Part shown: piece by piece, positions 16,292-25,773 of the stretch | Numbering within the stretch: position 1 is the first letter of the stretch | Layout: the number at the start of each line of letters is the position of its first letter | DNA from: Firm-04 sp964479595 | GTDB lineage: Bacteria; Bacillota; Clostridia; Oscillospirales; Ruminococcaceae | NCBI GenBank assembly: GCA_964479595.1 | Contig: CAYZMU010000005.1 | Coordinates: 1-60,769, forward strand | DNA length: 60,769 nt | Direction: 5' to 3' | Position numbers and translations under genes: made by a program | The notes under the pieces: model-generated | Seen by the model: only the letters and a program-made list of their open reading frames with translations | What the model was told of the DNA's origin: nothing | Database searches by the model: none

Positions 16292-17134
16292 ATGAGAGAA
16301 ATTTCAGCGGACGATATCGCGCGGGCGGTCTGCGAACTCTGTGTGGAGGCCAATCACATTCTGCCGGAATCTCTGGAGGAAAAGGTGCGCGGCGGCGCGG
16401 CGCGGGAGCGTTCCGAGGCCGCCAAAAGCGTTTTTGAGGACCTCTGCGCGAATCTGGACGCCGCGCGCGAAACGCCGCTGCCGATTTGTCAGGACACCGG
16501 AATGGCGGTGGTCTTTGTGACGATGGGGCAGGACGTCCGCGTCACCGGCGGCGGGCTGAAGGACGCCGTCAACCGGGGCGTGCGCGAGGGGTATCTTTCG
16601 GGATATCTGCGCTGTTCCGTCGTTTCCGACCCTTTGGAGCGCGTCAATACCGGCGACAACACCCCCGCCGTGATTCATTTTGACATCGTGGAGGGGGATT
16701 CGTTTCGTCTGGATGTCTGCCCCAAGGGCTTTGGCAGCGAGAACATGAGCGCGCTTCGGATGATGACGCCGGCGGCGGGCGAGGACGAAATCGCGGCGTT
16801 TGTGGAGGAGACCGTGAAAAAGGCGGGGAGCAATCCCTGTCCGCCGATGGTCATCGGCGTGGGAATCGGGGGGGATTTTGAGCTCTGCGCGCTGCTCGCC
16901 AAACGCGCGCTGTGCCGTGATATTTCCCGGCGCAATGAGATTCCGCGCTACCGCGCGCTCGAACAGAGAATGCTTGACACGGTCAACGCGCTCGGCATCG
17001 GACCCATGGGCTACGGCGGCGCGCAGACGGCGCTGGCGGTCAACATCGAGACCGCCCCCACGCATATCGCGGGGCTGCCCGTCGCGGTGAATATCGGCTG
17101 CCATGTGACGCGCCACGCCTCCCGCGAACTCTGA
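16292..17134 (+). CDS. Class I fumarate hydratase, alpha (N-terminal) subunit
   Basis: Oxygen-sensitive [4Fe-4S] hydro-lyase subunit interconverting fumarate and malate, or tartrate and oxaloacetate in the TtdA variant. The 281-aa protein has PLPICQDTG (first cluster Cys), FGSENMSALRM, GIGGDFELCALLAKRAL and the terminal NIGCHVTRHASREL. Two-subunit enzymes need a beta subunit of about 180-200 aa, normally next to alpha. The next gene here is instead an LtaS-like membrane protein, so the partner must lie elsewhere. The ATG at 16292 avoids extensive overlap with the LUD gene. Confidence 0.88.
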   Translation: MREISADDIARAVCELCVEANHILPESLEEKVRGGAARERSEAAKSVFEDLCANLDAARETPLPICQDTGMAVVFVTMGQDVRVTGGGLKDAVNRGVREGYLSGYLRCSVVSDPLERVNTGDNTPAVIHFDIVEGDSFRLDVCPKGFGSENMSALRMMTPAAGEDEIAAFVEETVKKAGSNPCPPMVIGVGIGGDFELCALLAKRALCRDISRRNEIPRYRALEQRMLDTVNALGIGPMGYGGAQTALAVNIETAPTHIAGLPVAVNIGCHVTRHASREL

Positions 17135-17158
17135 GACAAGGAAAGGAAACTGTTGGCT

Positions 17159-18946
17159 ATGACGAAAATTCGGGAACGTCTGCACCGGTTTGACAAAAAG
17201 TTTTTCGTTCGCTCGCTGCTGCTGAGCCTCAGCGTCTGTCTGACCTATCTGTTCTTTACCCCCGGGGAGATTTACCTGCGCAACCAGAAGGATTTCATCG
17301 TCTCCGCGCGCCATATTTTGCTGCCCATGCTCTTGTCGGCGCTCGCGGTCACTGCCGCGGCGATGCTGCTGCTGTATCTCGCGGAGTTCATTCACCCGGA
17401 GGTTCACGACATCTGCGCGGATCTGGCGCTCGGGGTGCTGCTGGCGTCCTACGTGCAGGAACTGCTTCTCAACCGCGACCTCGCCGCGCTGACGGGCAAG
17501 GATGTGCTGGACGACTTGTCTAAGAAGGTTCTTGTCGCCGACCTTGTTATCTTTATCGTCATCGCGCTGCTGCCGCTGCTGGGGCATTTTATAAAAAAGA
17601 TTCTCCCCAAATGGCGTCTGTTTCAGGGCGACAACGGCGTGGTGGTGCTGTTTCTGAGCGCCGCCGTGATCATCATGCAGGCGGCGGGCTTTACAAGTTC
17701 CGCGGCGAGTTTCGGCTTCAACGCCTATAGGCGCAGAAACGACTTAGGCTTTGCCTACGCGCCGGCCTCCTCGCTCTCCAAGGAGGGGAATGTCATCGTT
17801 TTCCTCGTGGACCGTCTCGACAGTCACTATATGGACGAGGTTCTCAGCACCTACCCGGAGGTTGAGGGCGAACTCGACGGCTTTACGTTCTATCAGAACA
17901 ACATCGCGCACTACACCAGCACGTTTCCTTCCATCACGTCCATGTTCACCAAGGAACCCTACTCCGCGGGGGAGGAATGGATAGACTATTTTTCGCGCGC
18001 GTGGGCGAAGGACAATCTCTGCGGCGCGCTCAAAGACGGCGGCTATCAGGTCAATCTCCTGATGGACAGCCCCAATATTTTCGGCTCTCAGGAGGAAATG
18101 ACGCCGCTTTGCGACAATCAGGATTACTTAAACGATATTACCTATAATTATCTCGGCAGCGGAGGCGTGGTCCGGATTATGACGAAGCTTTCCGCGATAA
18201 AGCTCTTCCCCTACGCGGCGAAAAAGCTCGTGCTGGCCATCACCCCGCAGGATTTCTCCGTCGCGTTCGTGCGTTTCACCGACCGCGACAAGAGCGCGTT
18301 TATGCCCGCCACGGTCGCCGCCGAATCCGACCTGCGCTTTTACGACCACCTGAAAAACGACCCGCTGCGCGCGGACAACGCAAAGAAAACCTTCTCGTTT
18401 ATCCACCTCACGGGCGCGCACGACGCCTACGCGTCGATTGAGAAACTCTACCCCGGCGAGCGCAAGAAAGGCTCGTTTGAGCAGATGGCGACGCTGCGCG
18501 GGGATTTTGAGATTCTCTTCCTCTATTTCGAGCAGATGCGCGCGTGCGGTGTTTTTGACAATTCCACGATTCTCATTCTCGGCGATCACGGACGCGCCCC
18601 CAGAGAAATCGAGATTGACGAGGGGGACCGCCTCACTTCCCCCATTGTGACGGGGCTGCTGATAAAGCCAGCCTACAGCACGGGGCGGCTCCTCTATGAC
18701 GATATATCCGAACTCTCCAACGACTACTTCGCCGCGAGCGTTCTGGAATACGCGGGGCTTGACCGCAGCGCGTACGGAATTTCCTACGAGGACGTCATTT
18801 CCCGGGGGCAGGTCCGGTCGCGCGACTTCTGCGCGACTTGGTACCGGAGCGTGGGCAGTCTCGATATCATCGCGGACTACCGCGTCACCGGGAACGCGCG
18901 GGATTTCTCAAACTGGGAGATGCTGCCCCGCGAGGGGGAAGAATGA
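17159..18946 (+). CDS. LtaS-like membrane phosphotransferase (alkaline phosphatase/sulfatase superfamily)
   Basis: A 595-aa integral membrane enzyme. About five hydrophobic segments occupy residues 15-185, followed by an extracytoplasmic domain of the alkaline phosphatase superfamily. Metal-site features include VIVFLVDRLD after the last helix, a TSTFPSITSMFT segment around the probable Thr nucleophile, and ILILGDHGR near the end. This is the architecture of lipoteichoic acid synthase and related glycerophosphate or phosphoethanolamine transferases; the exact donor is not clear. The stop is 1 bp before the start of the YidC-TagF fusion, implying joint function in building a glycerophosphate surface polymer. 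The ATG at 17159 is chosen over the TTG at 17153 by spacing from AAAGGAAA. Confidence 0.82.
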   Translation: MTKIRERLHRFDKKFFVRSLLLSLSVCLTYLFFTPGEIYLRNQKDFIVSARHILLPMLLSALAVTAAAMLLLYLAEFIHPEVHDICADLALGVLLASYVQELLLNRDLAALTGKDVLDDLSKKVLVADLVIFIVIALLPLLGHFIKKILPKWRLFQGDNGVVVLFLSAAVIIMQAAGFTSSAASFGFNAYRRRNDLGFAYAPASSLSKEGNVIVFLVDRLDSHYMDEVLSTYPEVEGELDGFTFYQNNIAHYTSTFPSITSMFTKEPYSAGEEWIDYFSRAWAKDNLCGALKDGGYQVNLLMDSPNIFGSQEEMTPLCDNQDYLNDITYNYLGSGGVVRIMTKLSAIKLFPYAAKKLVLAITPQDFSVAFVRFTDRDKSAFMPATVAAESDLRFYDHLKNDPLRADNAKKTFSFIHLTGAHDAYASIEKLYPGERKKGSFEQMATLRGDFEILFLYFEQMRACGVFDNSTILILGDHGRAPREIEIDEGDRLTSPIVTGLLIKPAYSTGRLLYDDISELSNDYFAASVLEYAGLDRSAYGISYEDVISRGQVRSRDFCATWYRSVGSLDIIADYRVTGNARDFSNWEMLPREGEE

Positions 18947-18947
18947 G

Positions 18948-20984
18948 ATGAATGTGATCTACGCCTTCGGGGAACTGCTCGGGAAGCTGATGTGCGTCAT
19001 CATCAATCTGGTGCGTGACTACGGGCTGAGCATCATTGTGTTTACATTGCTTACTAAAATCATCCTCTTCCCGTTAAACCTCATCATGCAGCGCAATTCC
19101 ATCAATATGGCGCGGCTTATGCCGGAGGAAAACGCTCTCAAAATCAAGTATGTTGACGATAAGGAGCGACTGGGCGACGAGCGGCTCGCGCTCTACAAAC
19201 GCTATCACTACCACCCCATTCTCGGGACCATCCCGCTTTTGGTTCAGATCCCGCTGATTCTGGGGCTTGTCTACGTCATGTATCACCCGCTGTCTTTCGT
19301 GCTGCAGTACGATTCCGCGACGATTGACGCGCTGCGCGACTGGCTTTCTACTATCGCGCAGGGCGACGCGCTGCGCGAGAACAACTATCAGCTCGAGATT
19401 CTGGCGCGGATTCGCGCGGGGCAGCTGCCCGATTCGCCCGCGCTCGCTTCGGCGGCGGCTGGGATTCAGACGCTGGACATGACCTTTCTGGGGATGGATC
19501 TGAGTCTGGTGCCGTCGTTTCACGGAAACTACATTCTGCTGCTGATTCCGCTGCTTTCGGGGCTGAGCGCGTGGCTGCTGTGCTTTGTGCAGAACCGGAT
19601 CAATATCCTTCAGATTACGGCGAGCACGCTCAACAAGACGGTGACGACCGTGTTCCTCATCGCCTTCTCGACCTATTTCGCGTTTCTCGTTCCCGCGGGC
19701 GTGGGGCTCTACTGGATTTTCGGCAATCTCTTCGCGATTCCCGTGATGTATCTTTTAAATATTGTGATGCCGCCTCAGAAGTACGTGGACTACGATATCC
19801 TCAAAAAGATGAACGAACAGCGTATCGCCACGGAAAAGGAGCACAAGGTCTATCGCGGTCGGGAAAAGGCGGATGTCAGGAAATTTTACGCCGTGGAGAA
19901 TATGAAGCTGATGTTCTACGCCGAGCAGGGCGGCTTTTATAAATATTTTTCCGGCATGATTGATTATATCTGCGAACATTCCGAGGTTGAGATTCACTAT
20001 GTGACGAGCGACCCCAACGACAGGATTTTTCAGGACGAGCGCCGCCAGATTCACCCCTATTATGTCGCCTCGGACCAGTATCTGATCCCGCTTTTCATGA
20101 AACTGGAGGCGGATATGTGCGTGATGACGACGCCCGATTTGGAGAAATACCACCTCAAGCGCTCGCGGGTGCGCAAGGACGTGGAGTATGTTTTCGCGTG
20201 CCACGGCATGGGCAGTGTGGCGATGACCTACCGCAAGGGGGCGCTGGACTGGTTTGACACGATTTTCTGCCCCGGGCCGGATCAATTCGCGGAGATTCGC
20301 GCCGCCGAGGAGCATTACAATACCCCCAAAAAGCGCCTTGTGGAGGCGGGCTACCCGCTCATTGACGAGATGATCGCCGATTTTGAGTCCCATGAGCACC
20401 CGCAAAACCCGCGCCCCAAGATTCTTATCGCCCCCTCGTGGCAGCCGGAGAACATCATTGACCTCTGCGCGGAGAAAATGCTTACCATCCTCAAAGACGA
20501 GCCTTACGACGTGATTCTGCGCCCGCACCCGCAGCAGGTCCGCCACGAGCCCGAAAAATTCGACGCGCTCAAGGAAAAATTCGCGGGACAGGAGAATATC
20601 GGAATCCAGACCGATTTCTCCTCCAATTCCCCCGTCATGGAGGCGGATTTGCTCATCACGGACTGGTCGGACATCGCGTGGGAATACGCTTTCGTGACGA
20701 AGCGCCCGGTGCTTTTCGTGGACACGCCGATGAAGGTCATGAACCCCGAATACACCGAACTGCCGACTACGCCCATCAACATTGCCCTGCGCGACATTAT
20801 CGGGAGGCGGATAAGCCCGGACAGCATGGACGCGCTGACGGGAGAAATCGCGCAAATGCTGCGCGATCGCGACACCTACCGCGAAACGATTGAGAAAACC
20901 CGCTCCGAGCGCGTCTACAATCTCGGCAAGAGCGCGCTGCTGTGCGGACGCTATATTATCCGCGCGCTCGACCACAAGATCTGA
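18948..20984 (+). CDS. YidC/Oxa1 membrane insertase fused to CDP-glycerol glycerophosphotransferase (TagF-like)
   Basis: A 678-aa fusion. Residues 1-280 form a YidC/Oxa1 core: a first helix followed by TLLTKIILFPLNLIMQRNS, the cytoplasmic hairpin (ARLMPEENALKIKY), and four more helices (about 90-115, 193-215, 230-250, 252-275). The groove position normally held by Arg appears to be Lys37. A charged linker (281-315) joins a CDP-glycerol:poly(glycerophosphate) transferase domain (about 316-678), with HG at 419-420, GYPLID at 468-473, RPHPQ at 525-529 and TDWSD at 571-575. It begins 1 bp after the LtaS-like gene and ends at a terminator. Membrane tethering of polymer synthesis is a plausible role; insertase activity is untested. 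Confidence 0.88.
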   Translation: MNVIYAFGELLGKLMCVIINLVRDYGLSIIVFTLLTKIILFPLNLIMQRNSINMARLMPEENALKIKYVDDKERLGDERLALYKRYHYHPILGTIPLLVQIPLILGLVYVMYHPLSFVLQYDSATIDALRDWLSTIAQGDALRENNYQLEILARIRAGQLPDSPALASAAAGIQTLDMTFLGMDLSLVPSFHGNYILLLIPLLSGLSAWLLCFVQNRINILQITASTLNKTVTTVFLIAFSTYFAFLVPAGVGLYWIFGNLFAIPVMYLLNIVMPPQKYVDYDILKKMNEQRIATEKEHKVYRGREKADVRKFYAVENMKLMFYAEQGGFYKYFSGMIDYICEHSEVEIHYVTSDPNDRIFQDERRQIHPYYVASDQYLIPLFMKLEADMCVMTTPDLEKYHLKRSRVRKDVEYVFACHGMGSVAMTYRKGALDWFDTIFCPGPDQFAEIRAAEEHYNTPKKRLVEAGYPLIDEMIADFESHEHPQNPRPKILIAPSWQPENIIDLCAEKMLTILKDEPYDVILRPHPQQVRHEPEKFDALKEKFAGQENIGIQTDFSSNSPVMEADLLITDWSDIAWEYAFVTKRPVLFVDTPMKVMNPEYTELPTTPINIALRDIIGRRISPDSMDALTGEIAQMLRDRDTYRETIEKTRSERVYNLGKSALLCGRYIIRALDHKI

Positions 20985-20990
20985 AACTTC

Positions 20991-21020
20991 GCCCCCGTCC
21001 TAAAAAAAACGGGGGCTTTT
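20991..21020 (+). terminator. Rho-independent terminator after the LUD-to-fusion operon
   Basis: Arms GCCCCCGT (20991-20998) and ACGGGGGC (21009-21016) pair perfectly over 8 bp around an A-rich loop and are followed by TTTT. The 160 bp from here to the next ATG at 21182 contain a TATAGT at 21131 but no convincing -35. Confidence 0.9.
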
Positions 21021-21181
21021 GAGAGCCAAAGTTCAGGCAAAACACACAAACCAAAGAAGGTTTAACAGCAAATTTTTGTAAATCCCTACAAAATTCCTGG
21101 AAGATGCACAAATTTCGGGGGCCCGCGCTGTATAGTAAACGGGGGTTGTATCACACGCCTGAAACGGGGGAGGAAAGGGCT

Positions 21182-22687
21182 ATGAAACAAACGAGTTTTC
21201 AGCGTGAGATGGAGAAGATTCACTGGTCGGGGAAACGCCGCGCGGAGATTGAGAAGAAGCTGCGCGCACCGGCGGAAAGCGAGGACGAGGACACCGACGG
21301 AGGATACGCGGTCGCCCCGGAAAAAGCGCCGCACCGGGGCGCGATTGCGTGGGCGGTGCCGGCGGCGTGCGCGCTGGCGCTGGCGGTCGGCGGCGTTTCG
21401 ATGTCGGTGGCGTTTTCGCGCTCGCGCGAGCGGACACAGGGCAGCAGCCTGCCCATTGAGGAAGTGCTCCCCGACAGCGGGTCTCTGATTCTGTCGGGGC
21501 AGAGCGATACGCCGCAGAGCCGGGGGCTTTCCGGCCCGCGCGGGTTTGCCAAGTCCGGCGAGACATGGTTTTTCGTGGAGCGGCTTTCTTCTGAAGAATC
21601 ACTTCTGTGCCGCGGCGCGGGGGACGGCGGCAAGCCCGAGCCGCTCTGTGAAAAGGCGGGCTGTCCGCACACGGCGGAATCGGGCTGTCCCGCGTACTTT
21701 TCGGATTATACCGTCAGCGCGCCCGCCGTTCTGGACGGCTATGTTTATCTGCTTGCCGTGCGCCGCGACGACTGCCGCTACGCGCTTCTTCGCGTTTCCC
21801 CCGAAAGCGGGGAGAGCGAGGAGATTTATACATGGAGCGACACCGCGCTTTCTCCTCAGACCGTCCCCGAGGCGCCGCTTGCGCATAAGGGGATTCTGTG
21901 GTGCTCCGTTCCGGATATGGCGCGGGGGCAGTCAAAGCTGCGCTGGAAGATTCACGGCTTTGACCCCGTGACAGCAAACTGTGTGGAGATTGCCGGTGGC
22001 GAGGCGCTCTATGACGGGGAGCTTTCCATCGCGCGCGACCTTCGCGGCGCGGGGGATTATCTCTATTACTGGCAGGACGGCGCGGAGATGGAAGGCATCA
22101 ACAGCGCGGGGGTCTGCCGCGTCAATCTCCTGACCGGTCAGAACGAGCAGGTTTTATACCGCGCCACGGACGACCCCGAGCTGTCCGATGACTGGATTTT
22201 GTGCGGCGGCACTATCGTTTACGGCGACAATCTGCGCCGCGAGGACGAGGATACCGCGCCGCAAGGGCAGTGCCGCGCCGCGGATCTGGAAAGTTCAAAC
22301 GCGCTGAACCTGCCCCGGGAATGGAATGTCGGACTGCTCTCTCAAAGCGTCCTTACCGATAACGCGCTGATAGCTTACCGCGAGGGCTCGATTCTGGTCT
22401 TTACGCGCGAAAAAGACGGCTACGCGTATCGCGGCGATGTTTTGGTCGGCGGGACTTTCCGCGGCGGGGAGGAGTGTCTGCTCAATCTCTTCGCGCGTGA
22501 CGGCATGGTCTATCTGGCGACCGTCAGCGCGAATGATAGAGCGGTTCTGAGTGACGCGCCGTACGGGCTTTCGCTTTCTGGCAGCGGCGAGGCGCGGCAG
22601 GAAGACGGCTGCGCGCTGTTCTCGCTGCCGGAATCGGAGCTTCTGCGCGGCAATTCTGTTGCGGCTTCTACCGAGTTTTCCCCGTAA
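21182..22687 (+). CDS. Single-pass membrane protein with extracellular propeller-like domain, linked to ECF sigma factor
   Basis: A 501-aa protein: a charged cytoplasmic N terminus of about 50 residues, one membrane helix (about 55-80, AIAWAVPAACALALAVGG), and a large extracytoplasmic domain. That domain has repeating short beta-strand blocks typical of a propeller (GETWFFVERL, DGYVYLLAV, GDYLYYW). A Cys/His motif (PLCEKAGCPH...GC) near residue 160 resembles one seen in clostridial propeller lipoproteins. Topology and adjacency to an ECF sigma factor suggest an anti-sigma or sensor role, but no zinc-binding anti-sigma motif is present. The ATG at 21182 follows GGGGGAGGAAAGG. Confidence 0.65.
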   Translation: MKQTSFQREMEKIHWSGKRRAEIEKKLRAPAESEDEDTDGGYAVAPEKAPHRGAIAWAVPAACALALAVGGVSMSVAFSRSRERTQGSSLPIEEVLPDSGSLILSGQSDTPQSRGLSGPRGFAKSGETWFFVERLSSEESLLCRGAGDGGKPEPLCEKAGCPHTAESGCPAYFSDYTVSAPAVLDGYVYLLAVRRDDCRYALLRVSPESGESEEIYTWSDTALSPQTVPEAPLAHKGILWCSVPDMARGQSKLRWKIHGFDPVTANCVEIAGGEALYDGELSIARDLRGAGDYLYYWQDGAEMEGINSAGVCRVNLLTGQNEQVLYRATDDPELSDDWILCGGTIVYGDNLRREDEDTAPQGQCRAADLESSNALNLPREWNVGLLSQSVLTDNALIAYREGSILVFTREKDGYAYRGDVLVGGTFRGGEECLLNLFARDGMVYLATVSANDRAVLSDAPYGLSLSGSGEARQEDGCALFSLPESELLRGNSVAASTEFSP

Positions 22688-22745
22688 AATCGCCCTCACG
22701 GGGCAGGGGAGTGTTCAAAATTCGTGTCAGACGGGAGGTGTGCGT

Positions 22746-23237
22746 ATGCTCGATTTTGAAGAGGAGAATCTCGCGCTCCACGCGTTCGCGCGCTACGGCG
22801 ACATGGCGCTGCGGGAGGCTTTCTGCGTGGTCGGCAACCGCGAGGACGCCGAGGACATCGCGCAGGAAGTGTTCTTCGCGATGCACCGCCATCCTCCCGA
22901 AATCGAAAGCGAGGAGCACCTCAAGGCGTATGTGCTGCGCGCCGTGATAAACCGCGGCCGAAACTACAGACAATCCCGTCTCAGACACCGCCGCGAGCCG
23001 CTCGATGAGACTGCGCGCGCGGATGTGAGCGAGGAGGATTTTGACGGGGATTTCCCCGAGATTCTGAACCTTCTGCCCCGTTCGCAGGCGGCGGTGCTCT
23101 ATCTGCACGACTGCGAGGGCTGCACGATTGGGGAAATCGCGCAAATGCTCGGGAAAAAGGAGAACACGGTGGGCTCTCTGCTGCGGCGCGGGCACAAAAA
23201 GCTCAAGGAATCGCTCACGGAGGACCCGGAGGAATAG
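22746..23237 (+). CDS. ECF-type RNA polymerase sigma factor
   Basis: A 163-aa sigma-70 family protein with only regions 2 and 4. Region 2 shows the DAEDIAQEVFFAMHR helix. Region 4 ends in TIGEIAQMLGKKENTVGSLLRRGHKKLKE, a helix-turn-helix that would read a -35 element. An acidic linker (about 95-110) joins them. GGGAGG precedes the ATG. It lies between the membrane propeller protein and an RHH protein, reversing the common order of sigma gene first and anti-sigma second. The regulon is unknown; the upstream region of 21182 is the obvious candidate target. Confidence 0.88.
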   Translation: MLDFEEENLALHAFARYGDMALREAFCVVGNREDAEDIAQEVFFAMHRHPPEIESEEHLKAYVLRAVINRGRNYRQSRLRHRREPLDETARADVSEEDFDGDFPEILNLLPRSQAAVLYLHDCEGCTIGEIAQMLGKKENTVGSLLRRGHKKLKESLTEDPEE

Positions 23238-23249
23238 GAGGCTTTGCGC

Positions 23250-23579
23250 GTGGAAAAGAGAGAGATTGTGATTCGCTTTCGGGTGAACGAGGAGGAGGCG
23301 GGACAGCTCGCCAGGAAAATGGAAAAGGCCGGCTGCCGCACGATGAGCGAATTCATGCGCCGAGAGCTTTTTGCCGAGGGCGCGCTGCGTTCGGACGAGG
23401 AGATAGCGGGGCTTCTGAGTGCCGCGCTGCTGCGCTTTTCGGACGAACTGGACCGCCTTGAGAAGGAGGTGCGCGAGGGAGAGAGCGACACGATGGCTCT
23501 GCTCGCGGATATCGACGCGCTGCGCGGCGAACAGACGCGCCTTCATAACTTGCTTGTCAGGATTTCCGCCTCCGGATAG
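23250..23579 (+). CDS. Ribbon-helix-helix (MobC-like) DNA-binding protein
   Basis: A 109-aa protein. An N-terminal beta strand (REIVIRFRVNEEEAGQL) and two helices (SEFMRRELFAEG) form a ribbon-helix-helix fold of the kind seen in plasmid MobC relaxosome accessory proteins. A long C-terminal coiled-coil segment (about 60-105) would support oligomerisation. No relaxase or other transfer gene is nearby, so a transcription-factor role is possible. The GTG at 23250 lies 8 bases after AGGAGG and is preferred to the TTG at 23244. It begins 12 bp after the sigma factor, so the two are probably co-transcribed. Confidence 0.7.
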   Translation: MEKREIVIRFRVNEEEAGQLARKMEKAGCRTMSEFMRRELFAEGALRSDEEIAGLLSAALLRFSDELDRLEKEVREGESDTMALLADIDALRGEQTRLHNLLVRISASG

Positions 23580-23685
23580 CTTTACTTTTCACGGAATTTT
23601 CACACTTTGTTTATAAAACTCACACCATTTGCCGCGCCCGTACGGTTATAATAAAATCGGGATCTTGTGCGTGTGAGGTGAGCAT

Positions 23686-24792
23686 ATGGCGGACGAGCAT
23701 ATTGATGTCATCGCGGATTTCGTCTACGATTCCGAAAACGACGGATACAACCGCGAAAACCGGCTGTGGCGGCAGAAAACGGAGGCGCCCTTTATCTACC
23801 GCGTCGCCGCGAACAGACAGGAGCGCTCCTATGTGGCGGGCAGCGCGCAGGCGCGCGGAAATGTGCCCGTGGCGGAGCGTTCGGCGCTGCTGAGCAGCTA
23901 CGATTTCATAGGGATCGTGCTGATGTTCTATCTCGCCTGCGAACTGCTCTTTTCCTCGCTGCTGGCGTGGGGATTTCACATCTTCTCTTTTGACGTGGAG
24001 TTGGATTTTCTGTCTTTCACGTTAAGCGGCGATTTCTGGCTGGTCTGCGGCATCCGCACATTTGTCAATCTCCTGAAATACGGTCTGCCGCTGCTGCTCG
24101 CCGTGCGTTTCTTTAAACTCCCCGAAGGGCTCAGAATGCCTCTGAGCGTGGGCTCCGTGCCGGAGTTTTTCGGCTCGGTGGGCTTTGGAATGCTGATAGG
24201 TCTGATAAGCGGTCTGACGGACGGTGAACCGTCCGCTCTGGGCGCCGCGGGAGTCTTTACCTACACCGATACCTCCGCGATTCTTACCTGCGCCGTGGTG
24301 GACGTCACATTCGGCACGCTCCTCGCGGAAATGCTGCTGCGCGGCGCGCTGATGCCTGTGCTGCGCCAGTTCGGGGACGTTTTCGCGGTGCTTACCATGG
24401 CACTCTGCGGCTTTCTGCTTCCAAACGACTTTTCCGGCCGTCTCAAGGAAATGCTCCTCGGGCTGGCCTGCGGCTATCTTCTGCTCAAGAGCGGCTCGCT
24501 GCTGCACTGCATGATTGTCCGCGCGGTCTGCGCCACGGTAAACTACGCCCGCGTGATTCTCGTCTACGCCAACGATTCGGTCAGCCTGCGGACATTTACT
24601 TCCAATATTTTCCTCTTCGGCGCGCTCTTCTCGCTTATCTATCTGCTGCTGCGCGTGAGCGGTCTGGGGCTTTCCAACCGCCGCTCGTGGCTTAAACTCC
24701 GCGAAAAGTGGAGTATCGCGATGCAGTCCCCGTCCATGCTCGTGTGGCTTTGCTGCTGCGTTCTGAGCCTGCTGCTGCGCGCGCTTTATTGA
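23686..24792 (+). CDS. CPBP-like multi-pass membrane protein with degenerate protease motifs
   Basis: A 368-aa protein with a soluble N terminus of about 70 residues and eight or so hydrophobic helices. The order of motifs resembles CPBP/CAAX prenyl-protease-like (Abi) proteins. Motif 1, normally EExxxR, is AEMLLRG (214-220), keeping the second Glu and the Arg. Motif 2, normally FxxxH, reads FLLPN with no His. Motif 3 keeps His274 in LLHCMIV but lacks the paired Asn. Catalysis is therefore doubtful. GAGGTGA precedes the ATG. It is followed at once by a hairpin shared with the convergent argF gene. Confidence 0.65.
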   Translation: MADEHIDVIADFVYDSENDGYNRENRLWRQKTEAPFIYRVAANRQERSYVAGSAQARGNVPVAERSALLSSYDFIGIVLMFYLACELLFSSLLAWGFHIFSFDVELDFLSFTLSGDFWLVCGIRTFVNLLKYGLPLLLAVRFFKLPEGLRMPLSVGSVPEFFGSVGFGMLIGLISGLTDGEPSALGAAGVFTYTDTSAILTCAVVDVTFGTLLAEMLLRGALMPVLRQFGDVFAVLTMALCGFLLPNDFSGRLKEMLLGLACGYLLLKSGSLLHCMIVRAVCATVNYARVILVYANDSVSLRTFTSNIFLFGALFSLIYLLLRVSGLGLSNRRSWLKLREKWSIAMQSPSMLVWLCCCVLSLLLRALY

Positions 24793-24799
24793 CAGCAAG

Positions 24800-24828
24800 A
24801 ACCTCCCTCGTTTATCCGGGGGAGGTTT
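24800..24828. terminator. Bidirectional terminator between convergent CPBP-like gene and argF
   Basis: AACCTCCC (24800-24807) and GGGAGGTT (24820-24827) form an 8-bp stem with a short loop, between stops at 24792 (+) and 24835 (-). T tracts are short on both sides, so efficiency is uncertain. Confidence 0.7.
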
Positions 24829-24834
24829 GGTGTC

Positions 24835-25740
<906 letters not shown>

Positions 25741-25773
25741 AGGTCATGTTCCTCCCTGAGATTGTTCTCTGTT

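Noticed and set aside
16304..17587. 427-codon minus-strand open frame
   Set aside because: Antisense shadow of the fumarase alpha gene and the start of the LtaS-like gene; Arg/Gln/His-rich with no domain.
23647..23652. TATAAT before the CPBP-like gene as a promoter -10
   Set aside because: No -35-like hexamer lies at 16-18 bp upstream, so it was not listed as a promoter.
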